A stretch of 64,000 bases of DNA from Paucibacter sp963740455 (GTDB lineage Bacteria; Pseudomonadota; Gammaproteobacteria; Burkholderiales; Burkholderiaceae_C): assembly GCA_963740455.1 (NCBI GenBank), contig CAVUEF010000021.1, positions 74,237 through 138,236 on the forward strand, given 5' to 3'. Every line of letters starts with the position of its first letter. Position 1 is the first letter of the stretch. This document shows positions 63,823 through 64,000 of this stretch, in pieces. Below the pieces are notes generated by a model. That model was not told where the DNA came from. It saw only the letters and a list, made by a program, of their open reading frames with translations, and did not search any database. The position numbers and the translations under genes are program-made.

Positions 63823-64000
63823 GGAACTTCTGTTGCCGCTGCTCAGGGCGCAAGCTCAGTCTAGATCACTGGGATATGCGCTCTGACCGGAACGGCGATG
63901 CCCATGTATCCAGGCGGGGTACAAGTCTAGATCACTGGGATATGCGCTCTGACCGGAACTTGGGTGAAACCGAATATGAGTATGACAGCAGTCTAGATCA
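63823..64000. CRISPR. CRISPR array, left end cut by IS256, running off the window
   Basis: Exact repeats start at 63859 and 63925 and a third at 63991 continues past the edge. Repeats begin GTCTAGATCACTGGGATA and end GCGCTCTGACCGGAAC; including the constant preceding A they are 36 bp, spacers 30 bp, period 66 bp. The five bases at 63823-63827 (GGAAC) lie exactly one period before the first full repeat and are the remnant of a repeat split by IS256, followed by one more spacer (63828-63857). Three spacers are visible, all different. 36/30 geometry is typical of type II (also V/VI) arrays, not of I-E/I-F. Subtype, leader and cas genes are not visible. Confidence 0.92.

Overview
The window is a high-GC chromosomal segment of a betaproteobacterium, most likely a Burkholderiales member (Comamonadaceae or the Rubrivivax/Leptothrix/Ideonella group). 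Supporting this are the rsmB-DUF4390-ntrY-ntrX order, the oxygen-independent ubiquinone genes ubiUVT behind an FNR/Anr-type promoter, an Azospirillum-like phenylpyruvate decarboxylase, and the overall codon and base composition. The species cannot be named from sequence alone.

Layout. 1-14.2 kb is ordinary metabolic chromosome: a minus-strand group (Lrp regulator, diguanylate cyclase, EamA exporter, BKACE enzyme) divergent from a fused indolepyruvate ferredoxin oxidoreductase; the tldD/pmbA protease pair; then ubiU-ubiV-ubiT and a phenylpyruvate decarboxylase in overlapping order. ubiV and the decarboxylase each carry one single-base frame break. 14.2-19.9 kb is an accessory island: inverted copies of a strongly structured repeat bracket integron-cassette-like genes with attC-like sites, a ParE/RHH toxin-antitoxin pair, a second repeat family, and a complete IS256-family element inserted in that second repeat. 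19.9-25.3 kb holds housekeeping and NO-response genes, including an operon (DUF2249, NsrR, NnrS) preceded by an NsrR-type palindrome. 25.5-37.6 kb is a beta-glucan/glucoside utilization locus: LacI regulator, TonB receptor, tryptophan-halogenase-like protein, sugar ABC transporter, GH1 and GH16 enzymes, with a perfect LacI-type operator before the receptor gene.

37.9-38.1 kb carries a decayed C-terminal fragment of an integron-type integrase. 38.1-46.7 kb: SGNH-like protein, EamA protein, a LytS/LytR-type two-component operon, YhhN, Rep helicase, AEC transporter. 46.7-48.5 kb is a second, smaller island: a cassette encoding a DUF6624 protein lies between two attC-like sites, and the whole is bracketed by inverted copies D and E of the same structured repeat. 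48.5-57.4 kb is core again (proA-queC-LemA, BLUF, folE, rsmB-DUF4390-ntrYX), ending at tRNA-Phe(GAA).

The tRNA-Phe 3' end with its hairpin is duplicated 198 bp downstream, followed by a broken hipA, a 24-aa membrane peptide and a UppS-like prenyltransferase: an old integration hotspot. From 59.9 kb an IS21-family element abuts a 5'-truncated second IS256 copy, which itself ends inside a CRISPR repeat. The window runs out in a CRISPR array (66-bp period, 36-bp repeat and 30-bp spacers) that continues beyond the right edge. No cas genes are visible.

The most novel signals are the structured repeat family with covarying stems that brackets integron-like cassettes in inverted pairs, and the IS-decapitated CRISPR array.
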